Positions 27,678-35,508 are shown, counted from the first letter of the stretch. The stretch: DNA of 64,000 nt from Polaribacter sp. L3A8 (GCF_009796785.1 NZ_CP047026.1:3826501-3890500); one strand, 5' to 3'. Numbers and translations: made by a program. The notes: generated by a model from the sequence alone, not told the origin.

Positions 27678-30600
27678 TGGAACTGGAACAATTAAATGAG
27701 CTTATTAAAAAGCACGACTTAGAGTTAGTAATAGGTATTGAAACTCACGTTCGATTAAATACAAAAACAAAGTTATTCTGTTCTTGTGCAAATCAAGAAA
27801 TAGAACAACCAAATCAAAATATATGTTCGGTTTGTACTGGGCAAATGGGAGTTTTACCTTCTATAAATAAAGAAGCAATTACCAAAGCTATTTATTTCGG
27901 TAAGGCAGTAAAATCTACTTTTTCTAATGAGGTAATTTCTTGGGATCGTAAACATTATGAATACCCAGATAACCCAAAGAATATTCAAATTACACAGTTT
28001 CACAATCCTGTAATTCCAGACGGACAAGTTTCTTGTTTTAGAAATGATGGCTCGCAATTTACAGTGAGTTTGACACAAGTTCATATTGAAGAGGATGCTG
28101 CAAAATTAATGCACGAAAAGAAAGTTTCTTTAGTAGATTTTAATAAAGCAGGTGTTCCGTTAATAGAAATTGTAACCGATCCTTGTATTCGTCATATAGA
28201 AGATGCATCAACATACGCACAATACATTCAAAGAATTGTTCAGAATTTAAAAATCTCTGAAGCAAATCTAGAAAAAGGAGAGTTTAAGTCGGATGTTTCT
28301 GTATCACTTAGAAAAAAACATACGTATGATTTAAACCCAAGAACAGAAATCAAAAACTTAAATTCTTTTAAGTTTATGGTAGATGCTTTAAAGGAAGAAA
28401 TTGAAAAGCAATTAAGTTATTACGTAGAAAATAAAGCGTTTAGACCAGACCAAACAACGGTTTTATGGGATGCAGATTTAAAGCAGACTAAAACCATGCG
28501 TAAAAAGGAATTTGAAGCAGATTATCGTTTTATTTCTGAGCCAGATTTACCTTTTGTAAACATCAAAAAAGTTGTAGATAGTATACATGTTGATATTAGT
28601 TCTTTGCCTTTTGCAGTAGAATCTATTTTGATAAAAGGTGGCGTTTTACCACAAGATGCTAAGTTTTTTACTGCAGATTCTTTACGTTCAGAAGTTTTTG
28701 TTGCTATCAATAATAAAATAAATGATGCTTCTTTTGTTGCCAAAACATTGGTAAATAATATAGGTGCTGATGAGTATGAGAATATTCATAGTGTGGATCA
28801 GTTAATTGAAATTTTTCAATTATTTAAAGAAGATAAAATAACGTCTGTTTTAGTGCAAAACGGAATTACATCTTATTTAAAAGATAGAACTTTCGATTAT
28901 AAAAAGTACTTTGAAGACAATACCATTTCTGAAGATAAAATTAAAGCTGCCGTTGCAAAAGTAGTTTCAGAAAACGAAGCAACTGCAAATGATATTAAAG
29001 CAGGAAACCAAGGGAAAGCAGGTATTCTTGTTGGTAAAGTAATTGGTATTATTGGTAAAGGAGCTTCAGGAAAAGTGATTCGTCAAGAAATATTAAATGC
29101 TTGTTCTGGTGATGGAATAAGGAAAGAGAAAAAAGAGACGAGAAGTCAAGAACAGGAAACCAACAACCAACAGCCAACAACCAAAAACCAAGAAGAGGAA
29201 TTACCTCAAGTTCCTATTATTATAAAAGAGGAATACAGAACACATAAAATTTCTCAAATATCAGAAGATTCAATTAATGATGAGGTTACTTTATCGGGTT
29301 GGGTTTCTAGTGTTAGAGATCATGGTGAATTAATTTTTATTGATTTACGCGATTCAAGTAATGAGGTTTTTCAAGTACGTTTAAGTAGAGAAACATTTCC
29401 TAATTTAGATGAGCTTGTAAAATTAAAATCAGAATCTGTTATTTCTGTAACCGGAATTGTGGTGCAGCGTAAAGAAGATGATTATAATGCAGGTTTAAGA
29501 ACCGGTAAATTAGAATTAGAAACAGCTGCTTTAGATATTTTAAACTTATCTAAAACGCTTCCTTTTGAAATAAAAAGAGCCATGAAATCGAACGAGAATG
29601 TTCGTTTTCAATATAAGTTTTTAGATCATAGAAATGATGAGGTTCGTAAAGCAATTGTAAACCGTCATAGAGTAATCAAGCTAATGCGTGATATCTTAGA
29701 TGAAGAAGAGTTTTTAGAAATTGAAACGCCTATTTTAACTGCAGGTACAGACGAAGGAGCAAGAGAATTTATTGTGCCTACAAGAAAACAAGCAGGTTCT
29801 TTTTACACGTTACCACAAGCGCCACAACAATTTAAGCAAATGTTGATGGTAGGTGGTTTTGAAAAATATTTTCAAATAGCACGTTGTTTTAGAGATGAGG
29901 ATTCTCGTGGAGATAGACAACCAGAATTCACACAATTAGATATAGAAATGGCGTACGCAAGTATGCAGCAAATTATCGATTTAAACACCAAAATGTTTAA
30001 TGAAATTGTCAAAAAAATATATGGTAAAAAATGGACTTTACGTCCGTTTGAAGTAATTACGTATAAAGATGCAATGGATAAATATGGTTGTGATAGACCA
30101 GATTTACGTTATGGCTTACAAATGCAAGACATTACAGATATTGTAAAAGATACCACATTCCAGGTTTTTAGTAAACCAATTGAAGACGGCGGAATTGTAA
30201 AATGTATTAAAGTTTCTGCAGCAGAGCAAGGAAACAAACGTATGTCTAAAGGACAAATAGAAAACTTAACAGCTATTGCACAACAAAATGGTTTAGGTGG
30301 TTTGGCATATATTATTGTAAATGAAAACGATTTACAATCGCCAATTATTAAGTTTTTAGGAGAAGAAATTGCAGCAAATATTATAAAAGCTACAGATGCA
30401 CAAGTTGGTGATATTGTATTTTTCTCAGCAGCAGATTATGCAACAGCAAACAAAGCATTAGATGCGGTTCGTCAAGAAATGGGGCGTATTTTAAAGTTGA
30501 TCAATCCTAAAGAATTAAGACCAGCGTGGGTTGTAGATTTCCCAATGTTTGAAAAAACAGATGAAGGAAGATGGACATTTACACACAATCCTTTTTCTAT

Positions 30601-31015
30601 GCCTGCAATCTATGACTTAGAAAAGCACATGACTGGAGAAGGAGAAGAAATAGGAACCATTATAGCGCAACAATACGATTTAATCTTAAACGGTTACGAG
30701 ATTGGTGGAGGTTCTGTTCGTGCTCACAAAGCAGAAATTTTAGAAGCAACCTATAAAAATATGGGTTACAATAAAGAAGAAATGATGAAAAGTGTGGGTA
30801 CGATGTACAAAGCTTTTCAGTATGGAGCGCCACCTCACGGAGGAATTGCTTGGGGAGTAGACAGATTAATGATGATTTTAGAAAAGAAAGCTTCTATTAG
30901 AGAGGTAATGGCTTTTCCTAAAACAGGTTCATCAGAAGATTTATTATTTAATGCACCATCAATTTTATCTGATAAAAAGGTAGAAGAAATGAATGTTAGA
31001 ATTATTAGGAAATAG
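27677..31015 (+). CDS. gatB-aspS: Fusion: amidotransferase GatB + aspartyl-tRNA synthetase
   Basis: 1112 residues. GatB spans residues ~1-480: cradle kinase domain (ELVIGIETHVRLNTKTKLFC, EEDAAKLMH, DFNKAGVPLIEIVTDP) and the tail/YqeY domain (NDIKAGNQGKAGILVGKVIG). A polar linker (~482-510, rich in K/E/Q/N/T) follows. AspRS spans ~512-1112: OB-fold anticodon domain GWVSSVRDHGELIFIDLRD, class II motif 2 FRDEDSRGDRQPEFTQLDIEM, a bacterial GAD domain, and motif 3 GIAWGVDRLMMILEKK. His549 in RDHG is the residue type linked to non-discriminating AspRS, which also charges tRNA(Asn) with Asp for repair by GatCAB. So a single chain may make Asp-tRNA(Asn) and convert it to Asn-tRNA(Asn). I recall this fusion being annotated in some relatives; function remains inferred. 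Confidence 0.95.
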   Translation: MELEQLNELIKKHDLELVIGIETHVRLNTKTKLFCSCANQEIEQPNQNICSVCTGQMGVLPSINKEAITKAIYFGKAVKSTFSNEVISWDRKHYEYPDNPKNIQITQFHNPVIPDGQVSCFRNDGSQFTVSLTQVHIEEDAAKLMHEKKVSLVDFNKAGVPLIEIVTDPCIRHIEDASTYAQYIQRIVQNLKISEANLEKGEFKSDVSVSLRKKHTYDLNPRTEIKNLNSFKFMVDALKEEIEKQLSYYVENKAFRPDQTTVLWDADLKQTKTMRKKEFEADYRFISEPDLPFVNIKKVVDSIHVDISSLPFAVESILIKGGVLPQDAKFFTADSLRSEVFVAINNKINDASFVAKTLVNNIGADEYENIHSVDQLIEIFQLFKEDKITSVLVQNGITSYLKDRTFDYKKYFEDNTISEDKIKAAVAKVVSENEATANDIKAGNQGKAGILVGKVIGIIGKGASGKVIRQEILNACSGDGIRKEKKETRSQEQETNNQQPTTKNQEEELPQVPIIIKEEYRTHKISQISEDSINDEVTLSGWVSSVRDHGELIFIDLRDSSNEVFQVRLSRETFPNLDELVKLKSESVISVTGIVVQRKEDDYNAGLRTGKLELETAALDILNLSKTLPFEIKRAMKSNENVRFQYKFLDHRNDEVRKAIVNRHRVIKLMRDILDEEEFLEIETPILTAGTDEGAREFIVPTRKQAGSFYTLPQAPQQFKQMLMVGGFEKYFQIARCFRDEDSRGDRQPEFTQLDIEMAYASMQQIIDLNTKMFNEIVKKIYGKKWTLRPFEVITYKDAMDKYGCDRPDLRYGLQMQDITDIVKDTTFQVFSKPIEDGGIVKCIKVSAAEQGNKRMSKGQIENLTAIAQQNGLGGLAYIIVNENDLQSPIIKFLGEEIAANIIKATDAQVGDIVFFSAADYATANKALDAVRQEMGRILKLINPKELRPAWVVDFPMFEKTDEGRWTFTHNPFSMPAIYDLEKHMTGEGEEIGTIIAQQYDLILNGYEIGGGSVRAHKAEILEATYKNMGYNKEEMMKSVGTMYKAFQYGAPPHGGIAWGVDRLMMILEKKASIREVMAFPKTGSSEDLLFNAPSILSDKKVEEMNVRIIRK

Positions 31016-31041
31016 TCTTTTAAGAATTCTTTAAAATATAA

Positions 31042-31068
31042 AAATCTCGCGAAAGCGAGATTTTTTTG
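31042..31068 (+). terminator. Intrinsic terminator of the gat operon
   Basis: Perfect stem aaatctcgc / gcgagattt with GAAA tetraloop and a run of seven Ts, 26 bases after the gatB::aspS stop. Confidence 0.92.
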
Positions 31069-31244
31069 TTATTATTATTTAATTAAGAATGATGGGGTAT
31101 TAAGTGTTTGTTAACCATTTTTTTATGAGAATAGTTTAAAAATATTTGTTATTGCTCATTTTCAACAAGTACCACAACCATTATTTTAAACTCTCGATAA
31201 GAAAGCTGTAAGAGACTGAATTCCGTATTTATTTTAAAATTCCA

Positions 31245-31252
31245 TATATTTG
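31245..31252 (+). promoter_or_regulatory. -7 promoter box for the toxin-antitoxin pair
   Basis: TATATTTG, an exact TAnnTTTG match, 22 bases before the antitoxin ATG. No clear -33 TTG. Confidence 0.5.
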
Positions 31253-31273
31253 TAATACTTAAACCTTCACGTT

Positions 31274-31525
31274 ATGGATTTAGCTGCAAGAAAAAATATA
31301 TTTAAAGAACGTTTCGATCAAATAAAAGACATCGACTTAATTCAGCGTTTTGAAGAGTTTTTAGAGTTGCAACTATCTAATAAAAAAATTGTAGCTTATA
31401 CAGTTCAGGGAGAAGCTTTAACTAAAGAAATGTATGTAGAAAAGGTGCAAGACACTTTAAAATCTGTAAAAAACGGAAACTTTACCACAGTAGAAGATTT
31501 AGAAAAAGAATCAGAAAACTGGTAA
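31274..31525 (+). CDS. Antitoxin-like protein of a RelE/ParE-type pair
   Basis: 83 residues, acidic and helical: KNIFKERFDQIKDIDLIQRFEEFLELQL, then IVAYTVQGEALTKEMYVEKVQDTLKSVKNGNFTTVEDLEKESENW. The 'YT.QGE.LTKE.Y...' segment followed by a charged C-terminal tail is typical of small antitoxins encoded ahead of ParE/RelE toxins in Bacteroidetes. The stop is directly adjacent to the toxin ATG (no gap), which supports a functional pair. The DNA-binding fold cannot be assigned confidently. Confidence 0.75.
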   Translation: MDLAARKNIFKERFDQIKDIDLIQRFEEFLELQLSNKKIVAYTVQGEALTKEMYVEKVQDTLKSVKNGNFTTVEDLEKESENW

Positions 31526-31831
31526 ATGGTTACTTCAATTAGTATTGTTTGGTCAGATAAAGCAAAAGCAGATTTAAGATATATTCATGATAGAATACTA
31601 GATAGAACGAAATCTAGAAACAACGCTAAAAATGTTAAACTAGATATTTTACATGCAAGTAAAAATATCGAGTTTGTTGAACAGTATCAAGTAGATGAAT
31701 TTTTAGGAAAACCATTTAGACGTATAATTGTTAGACACTTTAAACTAATTTATTTCGTGGAAAGTAAATCTTCAATTATAATTTTAGAAGTATTCGATTC
31801 TTATCGAAATCCTATTGAAATAAGAAGGTAA
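31526..31831 (+). CDS. RelE/ParE-family toxin
   Basis: 101 residues with the RelE/ParE topology: strand-helix start SISIVWSDKAKADLRYIHDRI, a second helix RNNAKNVKLDILHASKNI, then the three-strand core FLGKPFRRIIVRHFKLIYFVESKSSIIILEVFDSYRNP. 'R.I.V..YKLIY' and 'I.IL.VFDSR..P' are the family fingerprints; here FDSYRNP replaces FDTRQNP. RelE toxins cut mRNA on the ribosome, ParE toxins poison gyrase; the sequence does not decide which. It is chromosomal and lies in the gap between the gat and trp operons. Confidence 0.85.
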   Translation: MVTSISIVWSDKAKADLRYIHDRILDRTKSRNNAKNVKLDILHASKNIEFVEQYQVDEFLGKPFRRIIVRHFKLIYFVESKSSIIILEVFDSYRNPIEIRR

Positions 31832-31919
31832 GACACAAATAATTTTCGCAGAGTAAAAACTTTGCGACCTTTTGCATTTTTTTCTTTGCTGTTAATTCCA
31901 AAATAAATCAAACTAAAGG

Positions 31920-31950
31920 TTGCTTGTTTAAAAAATCTATCTTACTTTTG
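31920..31950 (+). promoter_or_regulatory. trp operon promoter
   Basis: TTG at 31920-31922, 20 bases, then TACTTTTG at 31943-31950: an exact match to the Bacteroidetes TTG/TAnnTTTG promoter with ideal spacing. The leader-peptide ATG begins only 7 bases after the -7 box. Confidence 0.7.
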
Positions 31951-31957
31951 TTAAACA

Positions 31958-32005
31958 ATGAAAAATAATACAATAAATACAGGTTGGTGGAACTCTCTTA
32001 TATAA
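31958..32005 (+). CDS. trpL: trp operon leader peptide (tandem Trp codons)
   Basis: ATG 31958 to TAA 32003-32005, coding MKNNTINTGWWNSLI. Two consecutive TGG codons (31985-31990) in a 15-residue peptide directly upstream of trpEGDCFBA is the classical Trp sensor: low charged tRNA(Trp) stalls the ribosome there. A second TAA-like overlap follows the stop. The peptide has no recognisable ribosome-binding site and may be translated from a leaderless or nearly leaderless message, given the promoter position. Confidence 0.85.
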   Translation: MKNNTINTGWWNSLI

Positions 32006-32078
32006 TAAGTGAGAAAAAACCTATATGTATGTAACATAAAATTTAAAAAGGCTTATCTCACGATAAGCCTTTTTTTTA
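31981..32078 (+). promoter_or_regulatory. trp transcription attenuator
   Basis: Segment 1 aggtt (31981-31985, in the Gly-Trp codons) pairs with aacct (32018-32022), helped by ctctta/taag pairings nearer the loop. Segment 2 gtgaga (32009-32014) can instead pair perfectly with tctcac (32057-32062), the loop and inner arm of the terminator. The terminator is ggcttatc / gataagcc (about 32049-32069) with loop tcac, followed by eight or more Ts. Ribosome stalling on TGG-TGG should hide segment 1 and allow the gtgaga:tctcac antiterminator, so the trp genes are read through when tryptophan is short. Confidence 0.82.
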
Positions 32079-32122
32079 TGATGATTTTTTAAATCATCCA
32101 AAGTAAAAAAGAATAGACAAAT

Positions 32123-32176
32123 GTCCCCTCGAGCGCAGTCGAGAGGTTCTAAAATAAGTCTCGACTGCGCTCGACC
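32123..32176. repeat. Inverted repeat of the 'cgagcgcagtcgag' family
   Basis: gtcccctcgagcgcagtcga on the left and tctcgactgcgctcgac on the right flank a 12-base spacer. The same cgagcgcagtcgag core also occurs inside trpF at 36904-36928. This family is widespread in flavobacterial genomes, as I recall. Here it separates the attenuator from trpE. Confidence 0.7.
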
Positions 32177-32190
32177 AGATAAAAAGTAAC

Positions 32191-33582
32191 ATGAAAAAAT
32201 TACAGTTTAAAACAATTCACAAAACAAAGATTGCAGATACCGTTACACCGGTAGGTTTGTACCTGCGTTTTAGAGACAAATACGCTAACACTTTGTTGTT
32301 AGAAAGTTCAGATTATCATAGTAAAGAAGAAAGTTTCTCATTTATTGCCGTGGAGCCAATTGTTTCTATGAAAGTAGATAATTATCAGTTTTCTGTTTCT
32401 CACAAAGGAACACAACTAGATGAACAACCTATTAACAAAAACTTTTATGAGTTATTCGATAAATTTACCAATTCTATAGAATTAGATTGTCCGGCCGAAT
32501 TAAAATCATTCAACGGATTATACGGGTATACTACTTTTGATTCTGTTCAGTATTTTGAGAATATTAAATTTAAAAACAAAAAAGCACCTTCTGCAATTCC
32601 AGAAATGCAATACAGTTTTTACCGTTTTATTATTGCCATCAATCATTTTAATGATGAAATGACGTTGATAGAAAATATAGAAAAAGGTACCGAGTCTCGT
32701 ATTAAAGAAGTTCAGACGATTATCGATGCACAAGCATTTAATACGCAGAAATTCGAAATTGTAGGCGAAGAAACTTCCAATGTTACAGGTGAAGAATTTA
32801 AGGACTATGTAAGAAAAGCAAAATATCACTGTAAAAGAGGAGATGTTTTTCAATTGGTTTTATCACGCCAATTTCAACAAAAATTTAAAGGAGACGAATT
32901 TAATGTGTATAGAGCATTGCGTTCTATAAACCCGTCGCCATATTTATTTTATTTCGATTATGGTTCATTCAAATTAATGGGCTCTTCACCAGAAGCACAA
33001 ATTAAAATATCCGGAGGTAAGGCAACTATTAACCCAATTGCAGGTACGTTTAGAAGAACGGGCGATATGGCAGAAGACATTAAGCTGGGTAAAAAATTAT
33101 CCGAAGATAAAAAGGAAACGGCAGAACACGTTATGTTGGTAGATTTAGCCCGTAACGATTTAAGCAAACATGCCGATAAAGTTACGGTAGAGGTTTTTAA
33201 AGAAGTGCAGTATTTTAGCCACGTAATTCACTTAGTTTCTACGGTTAGAGGTAAGATTAAAGGAAACCCAATAGAAATTGTTGGAGACACTTTTCCTGCC
33301 GGAACCTTAAGTGGTGCGCCAAAGTACAAAGCAATGGAGCTGATAGACAAATATGAAAATCAAACTCGTGGTTTTTATGGAGGAGCAGTCGGAATTATCG
33401 GTTTAGATGGTTCTGTAAATTTAGCGATTGCCATTCGTTCTTTTGTGAGTAAAAACAACGTTTTGTATTCGCAAGCAGGCGCAGGAATCGTTATTCATTC
33501 CGATGAAGAAAAGGAATTACAAGAAGTAAATAATAAATTAGCAGCGTTAAATAAAGCGTTAATTTTAGCAGAAAATATATAA
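32191..33582 (+). CDS. trpE: Anthranilate synthase component I
   Basis: 463 residues. N-terminal feedback-site motif LLLESSDYHSKEESFSF (the LLES loop binds tryptophan in TrpE). C-terminal chorismate-binding core: FQLVLSRQFQQKFKGDEFNVYRALRSINPSPYLFYFDYG, SSPEAQIKI, NPIAGTFRRTGD, DEKKETAEHVMLVDLARNDL (here SEDKKETAEHVMLVDLARNDLS), and GTLSGAPKYKAMELID. It converts chorismate plus ammonia (from TrpG) to anthranilate, the first step of Trp synthesis. The LLES motif suggests feedback inhibition in addition to the attenuator upstream. PabB is less likely in this operon. Confidence 0.96.
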   Translation: MKKLQFKTIHKTKIADTVTPVGLYLRFRDKYANTLLLESSDYHSKEESFSFIAVEPIVSMKVDNYQFSVSHKGTQLDEQPINKNFYELFDKFTNSIELDCPAELKSFNGLYGYTTFDSVQYFENIKFKNKKAPSAIPEMQYSFYRFIIAINHFNDEMTLIENIEKGTESRIKEVQTIIDAQAFNTQKFEIVGEETSNVTGEEFKDYVRKAKYHCKRGDVFQLVLSRQFQQKFKGDEFNVYRALRSINPSPYLFYFDYGSFKLMGSSPEAQIKISGGKATINPIAGTFRRTGDMAEDIKLGKKLSEDKKETAEHVMLVDLARNDLSKHADKVTVEVFKEVQYFSHVIHLVSTVRGKIKGNPIEIVGDTFPAGTLSGAPKYKAMELIDKYENQTRGFYGGAVGIIGLDGSVNLAIAIRSFVSKNNVLYSQAGAGIVIHSDEEKELQEVNNKLAALNKALILAENI

Positions 33583-33589
33583 AGTATCC

Positions 33590-33612
33590 AGCAAGGTTTT
33601 CAAAACCTTGTA
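33590..33612. repeat. Short palindrome in the trpE-trpG gap
   Basis: caaggttttcaaaaccttg (33592-33610) is a near-perfect palindrome just after the trpE stop. Without a T-run it is not a clear terminator. Confidence 0.45.
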
Positions 33613-33640
33613 GGCATAAAATAAAAAGAGATTGATTTTA

Positions 33641-33727
33641 ATTTGGGCGTTTTAACGGGCTTTCATTACTCGCTTTTTTTGAGAAAAACAAAAAAGAGCT
33701 CAAACAAACCATTCAATCCCTAACGCG
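33641..33727 (-). repeat. Intergenic repeat, inverted copy of 25611-25697
   Basis: Read on the minus strand it starts gcgttagggattg and ends aaagcccg...aacgccc, the same ends as the plus-strand copy near the gat operon. The middle is different. It lies in the 259-base gap between trpE and trpG. Confidence 0.6.
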
Positions 33728-33830
33728 AAATTGAGTATTAAGTAATTACGAGGAGTTTTTCCGACGAAGTAATCTCTTAATTAATAAACAGATTGCCACA
33801 GCAAATGAAAAATTTGCTTCGCAATGACAA
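33728..33830. repeat. Degenerate copy of the 'gcaatgac' palindromic repeat (trpE-trpG gap)
   Basis: Contains gaagtaatct, agattgcc and a terminal cttcgcaatgac, shared with the copies at 34422, 35509, 35610 and 37320. Its last bases supply the ATG at 33824 that precedes the true trpG start. Confidence 0.6.
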
Positions 33831-33841
33831 TTAGAAAAAAC

Positions 33842-34420
33842 ATGAAAATATTAATTTTAGATAATTACGATTCGTTTACCTACAATTTGGTACACATGGT
33901 AGAAAAAATTACAGGAAACTTTCCTGCGGTTTTTAGAAATGACGAAATCAGTATTGCAGATGTAGGTACGTATGATATCATTATGTTATCTCCAGGTCCA
34001 GGAATTCCGGATGAAGCAGGAATCTTAAAGGAAGTCATTAAAACATACGCCGGTGTAAAACCAATATTCGGAGTTTGTTTAGGTTTACAAGCAATAACAG
34101 AAGTTTTCGGAGGGAAAATCATCAATTTAGACGATGTTTTTCACGGAGTTGCCACAGAAATGAGGGTCTCAGACCCTTCAGCCACAATTTTTAAAGATGT
34201 TTCTGAAACATTTATGGCAGCACGTTATCATTCTTGGGCAGCAACAGATGAAGGTTTTCCAGAAGAAATACAAGTAACCGCAAGAGATGAAGATGGATTA
34301 ATTCAGGCAATTGAGCACAAAATATTTCCAATATCTGCGGTTCAATTTCATCCAGAATCTATTTTAACAGATGTTGGTGAGCAGTTGGTTACTAATTTTA
34401 TTAATAGTGTAAAAAAGTAA
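33842..34420 (+). CDS. trpG: Anthranilate synthase component II (glutamine amidotransferase)
   Basis: 192 residues from ATG 33842, where the class I amidotransferase fold starts (MKILILDNYDSFTYNL). I reject ATG 33824 because that codon is part of a repeat (gcaatgac). Motifs: MLSPGPGIPDEAG (oxyanion region), catalytic cysteine in FGVCLGLQAI, RYHSWAA, and the His/Glu pair in QFHPESI. It strips ammonia from glutamine for TrpE; the same subunit may also serve PabB, as in many bacteria. Lies after a repeat-filled 259-base gap from trpE. Confidence 0.95.
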   Translation: MKILILDNYDSFTYNLVHMVEKITGNFPAVFRNDEISIADVGTYDIIMLSPGPGIPDEAGILKEVIKTYAGVKPIFGVCLGLQAITEVFGGKIINLDDVFHGVATEMRVSDPSATIFKDVSETFMAARYHSWAATDEGFPEEIQVTARDEDGLIQAIEHKIFPISAVQFHPESILTDVGEQLVTNFINSVKK

Positions 34421-34421
34421 T

Positions 34422-34500
34422 GTCATTATGAGAGAAACGAAGTAATCTCATTTTTAATTAAAAGGTTGCCACATCAAATTATCATTTGATTCGCAATGAC
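34422..34500. repeat. Palindromic intergenic repeat, trpG-trpD gap
   Basis: Starts gtcattatgagagaaacgaa and ends gattcgcaatgac; the ends are imperfect inverted copies of each other. One of five related copies in the trp operon. Confidence 0.75.
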
Positions 34501-34511
34501 AAGTAAGAATT

Positions 34512-35501
34512 ATGAAAGCAATTTTAAACAAACTATATAATCACGAGAGATTGTCTAAATCTGAAGCAACACAAATCTTAAAAGATATTGCTGCAGAAAA
34601 ATACAATGACGCACATTTAGCGTCATTTATGACGGTTTTTATGATGCGTCCTATTACAGCTGATGAACTTGCTGGTTTTAGAAATGCCTTAAAAGAATTG
34701 TCTATAAAAGTAGATTTATCAGATTATAATACCATAGATATTGTTGGTACTGGTGGCGATGGAAAAGATACATTCAATATATCTACCTTAACTTCTTTTA
34801 TTGTTGCCGGAACAGGACAAAAAGTAGCAAAACACGGTAATTATTCTGTGTCTTCTCAATCTGGTTCTTCAGATATGTTAGAAAGTTTTGGGTACAATTT
34901 CACCAATGACGAAAGTGTTTTAATAGAACATTTAGAGAAAGCAAATATTTGCTTTTTACATGCTCCAAAATTTCATCCAGCAATGAAAGCTGTAAGTCCT
35001 ACAAGAAAAGCATTGGCTCTAAAAACGTTTTTTAATATGTTAGGCCCTTTGGTAAACCCAAGTTCACCTAAAAACCATATGTTAGGGACTTTTAATTTAG
35101 AAATTGCACGTTTGTATAATTACATTTTACAAGAAGAAGATATTAATTATGGTATTATTCACGCGTTAGATGGTTATGATGAAATTTCGTTAACAAGTGG
35201 ATTTAAGTTCTTCACGAAGAATGGAGAACAAATTATAAATCCAGAAGATTTAGGGCAGAAAAGAATTCAGCAATCAGAAATATTTGGAGGAAATTCTGTT
35301 GCAGATGCAGCCAAAATTTTCAAATCTATTTTAGAAGGAAAAGGAACAGAAGCACAAAATAATGTGGTTTTAACAAATGCTGCTTTTGCATTAACTATTG
35401 TTGATGAAAATAAAAGTTTTGAAAACGCTTTTGAAGAAGCAAAAAGTTCGCTTTTTGGATTGAAAGCAAAACAAACATTAGAAAAATTAGTAAGTTTATA
35501 A
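34512..35501 (+). CDS. trpD: Anthranilate phosphoribosyltransferase
   Basis: 329 residues. Family motifs: KDIAAEKYNDAHLASFMTVFMMRPITADELAGF at the N-terminal helical domain, the PRPP-binding GTGGDGKDTFNIST, KHGNYSVSSQSGSSDMLE, and HAPKFHPAMKAVSPTRKALALKTFFNMLGPLVNP. It joins anthranilate to PRPP. Stand-alone, not fused to TrpG as in enterobacteria. Flanked on both sides by repeats of the gcaatgac family. Confidence 0.96.
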   Translation: MKAILNKLYNHERLSKSEATQILKDIAAEKYNDAHLASFMTVFMMRPITADELAGFRNALKELSIKVDLSDYNTIDIVGTGGDGKDTFNISTLTSFIVAGTGQKVAKHGNYSVSSQSGSSDMLESFGYNFTNDESVLIEHLEKANICFLHAPKFHPAMKAVSPTRKALALKTFFNMLGPLVNPSSPKNHMLGTFNLEIARLYNYILQEEDINYGIIHALDGYDEISLTSGFKFFTKNGEQIINPEDLGQKRIQQSEIFGGNSVADAAKIFKSILEGKGTEAQNNVVLTNAAFALTIVDENKSFENAFEEAKSSLFGLKAKQTLEKLVSL

Positions 35502-35508
35502 TTAGAAC

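Noticed and set aside
31848..31867. Hairpin cgcagagt/actttgcg after the toxin gene as a terminator
   Set aside because: Stem has a mismatch and no immediate T-run; too weak to call.
32518..32853. 111-codon minus-strand frame over trpE
   Set aside because: Antisense to TrpE; hydrophobic translation is a by-product of AT-rich reverse-complement codons.
33824..33841. ATG 33824 as start of trpG
   Set aside because: This ATG is part of the gcaatgac repeat; the conserved TrpG N-terminus begins at ATG 33842.
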